A stretch of DNA of 12,246 nt. Source: Lentisphaerota bacterium. GTDB lineage: Bacteria; Verrucomicrobiota; Lentisphaeria; Victivallales; GWF2-50-93. Shown here piece by piece: positions 12,206-12,246 of this stretch; positions within the stretch are counted from its first letter, which is position 1, and each line of letters begins with the position of its first letter. The position numbers and the translations under genes are program-made. Under the pieces are notes generated by a model, which had not been told where the DNA came from, did no database searches, and saw only the letters and a list, made by a program, of their open reading frames with translations. The stretch is taken from positions 1 through 12,246 of the forward strand of contig JANYBI010000022.1 in assembly GCA_025360875.1 (NCBI GenBank). The letters are read 5' to 3'.

Positions 12206-12246
12206 ATGATTAGATCAGATCAGATATTGAAGACGGTGTCGATGAT
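12206..12246 (+). CDS. 5' end of a probable UPF0210 (DUF711) family gene (partial)
   Basis: An ATG preceded by GGAGA at 7 nt starts an open frame to the window edge: MIRSDQILKTVSM. UPF0210/PFL-family proteins typically begin with a short helix of this kind just before 'LDIRTVTxGISLLDC', which would lie beyond the window. The adjacent upstream ACT-domain gene is the expected partner. Only 13 codons are visible, so the call rests mainly on context. Confidence 0.5.
   Translation, partial: MIRSDQILKTVSM

Overview
The window is a chromosomal stretch from an anaerobic or facultative bacterium of moderate GC content. Its core is a complete NAD-linked bidirectional [NiFe] hydrogenase operon (group 3d). 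The organism cannot be named from the sequence. Several traits recall PVC-superphylum or related uncultured lineages (Lentisphaerota, Kiritimatiellota, Omnitrophota-like): a FlgT-C-like protein with an Ala/Pro tail, degenerate AACATTCAAC-type and ACAGGAT-type intergenic repeats, and a paired ACT and UPF0210 gene. This placement is a low-confidence inference.

Left edge (1-852, + strand): the 3' end of a larger gene with a FlgT-C-like beta domain and an A/P-rich tail, then a 37-residue one-helix membrane peptide, a strong intrinsic terminator, and a 55-residue lipoprotein whose start lies only 9 nt beyond the terminator's T-run.

Minus-strand block (869-7381): read in the direction of transcription it is hoxF-hoxU-hoxY-hoxH, a small hairpin, a small L7/L12-CTD-like tail-anchored protein, a higB-higA toxin-antitoxin pair with its own probable promoter and operator, a small two-helix membrane protein, and hoxW, the endopeptidase that matures HoxH. 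HoxF carries the FMN/NADH site, HoxU relays electrons through Fe-S clusters, HoxY holds the proximal cluster and HoxH the NiFe site. Together they interconvert H2 and NADH in the cytoplasm, probably balancing redox during fermentation. hoxW is cut off from the structural genes by the toxin-antitoxin module and is coupled to the small membrane gene by a 1-nt gap.

Divergent intergenic region (7382-7634): about 250 bp with a perfect 18-bp palindrome, a 14-bp direct repeat on either side of it and a second dyad. These are the likely control sites for hoxF, and possibly for the divergent sugar genes.

Plus-strand block (7635-12246): a short-form glucose-1-phosphate thymidylyltransferase and an RmlD-like reductase overlapping by 4 nt (dTDP-deoxysugar synthesis), an imperfect inverted intergenic repeat, a membrane-anchored alpha/beta hydrolase, an ORF6N protein with a PLD-like C-terminal half (probably acquired), a two-helix membrane protein with a CxxC...CxxC zinc-ribbon-like tail, a double-ACT-domain regulator, and the first 13 codons of what is probably a UPF0210 (DUF711) gene. 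No rRNA, tRNA, CRISPR array or transposase was seen.
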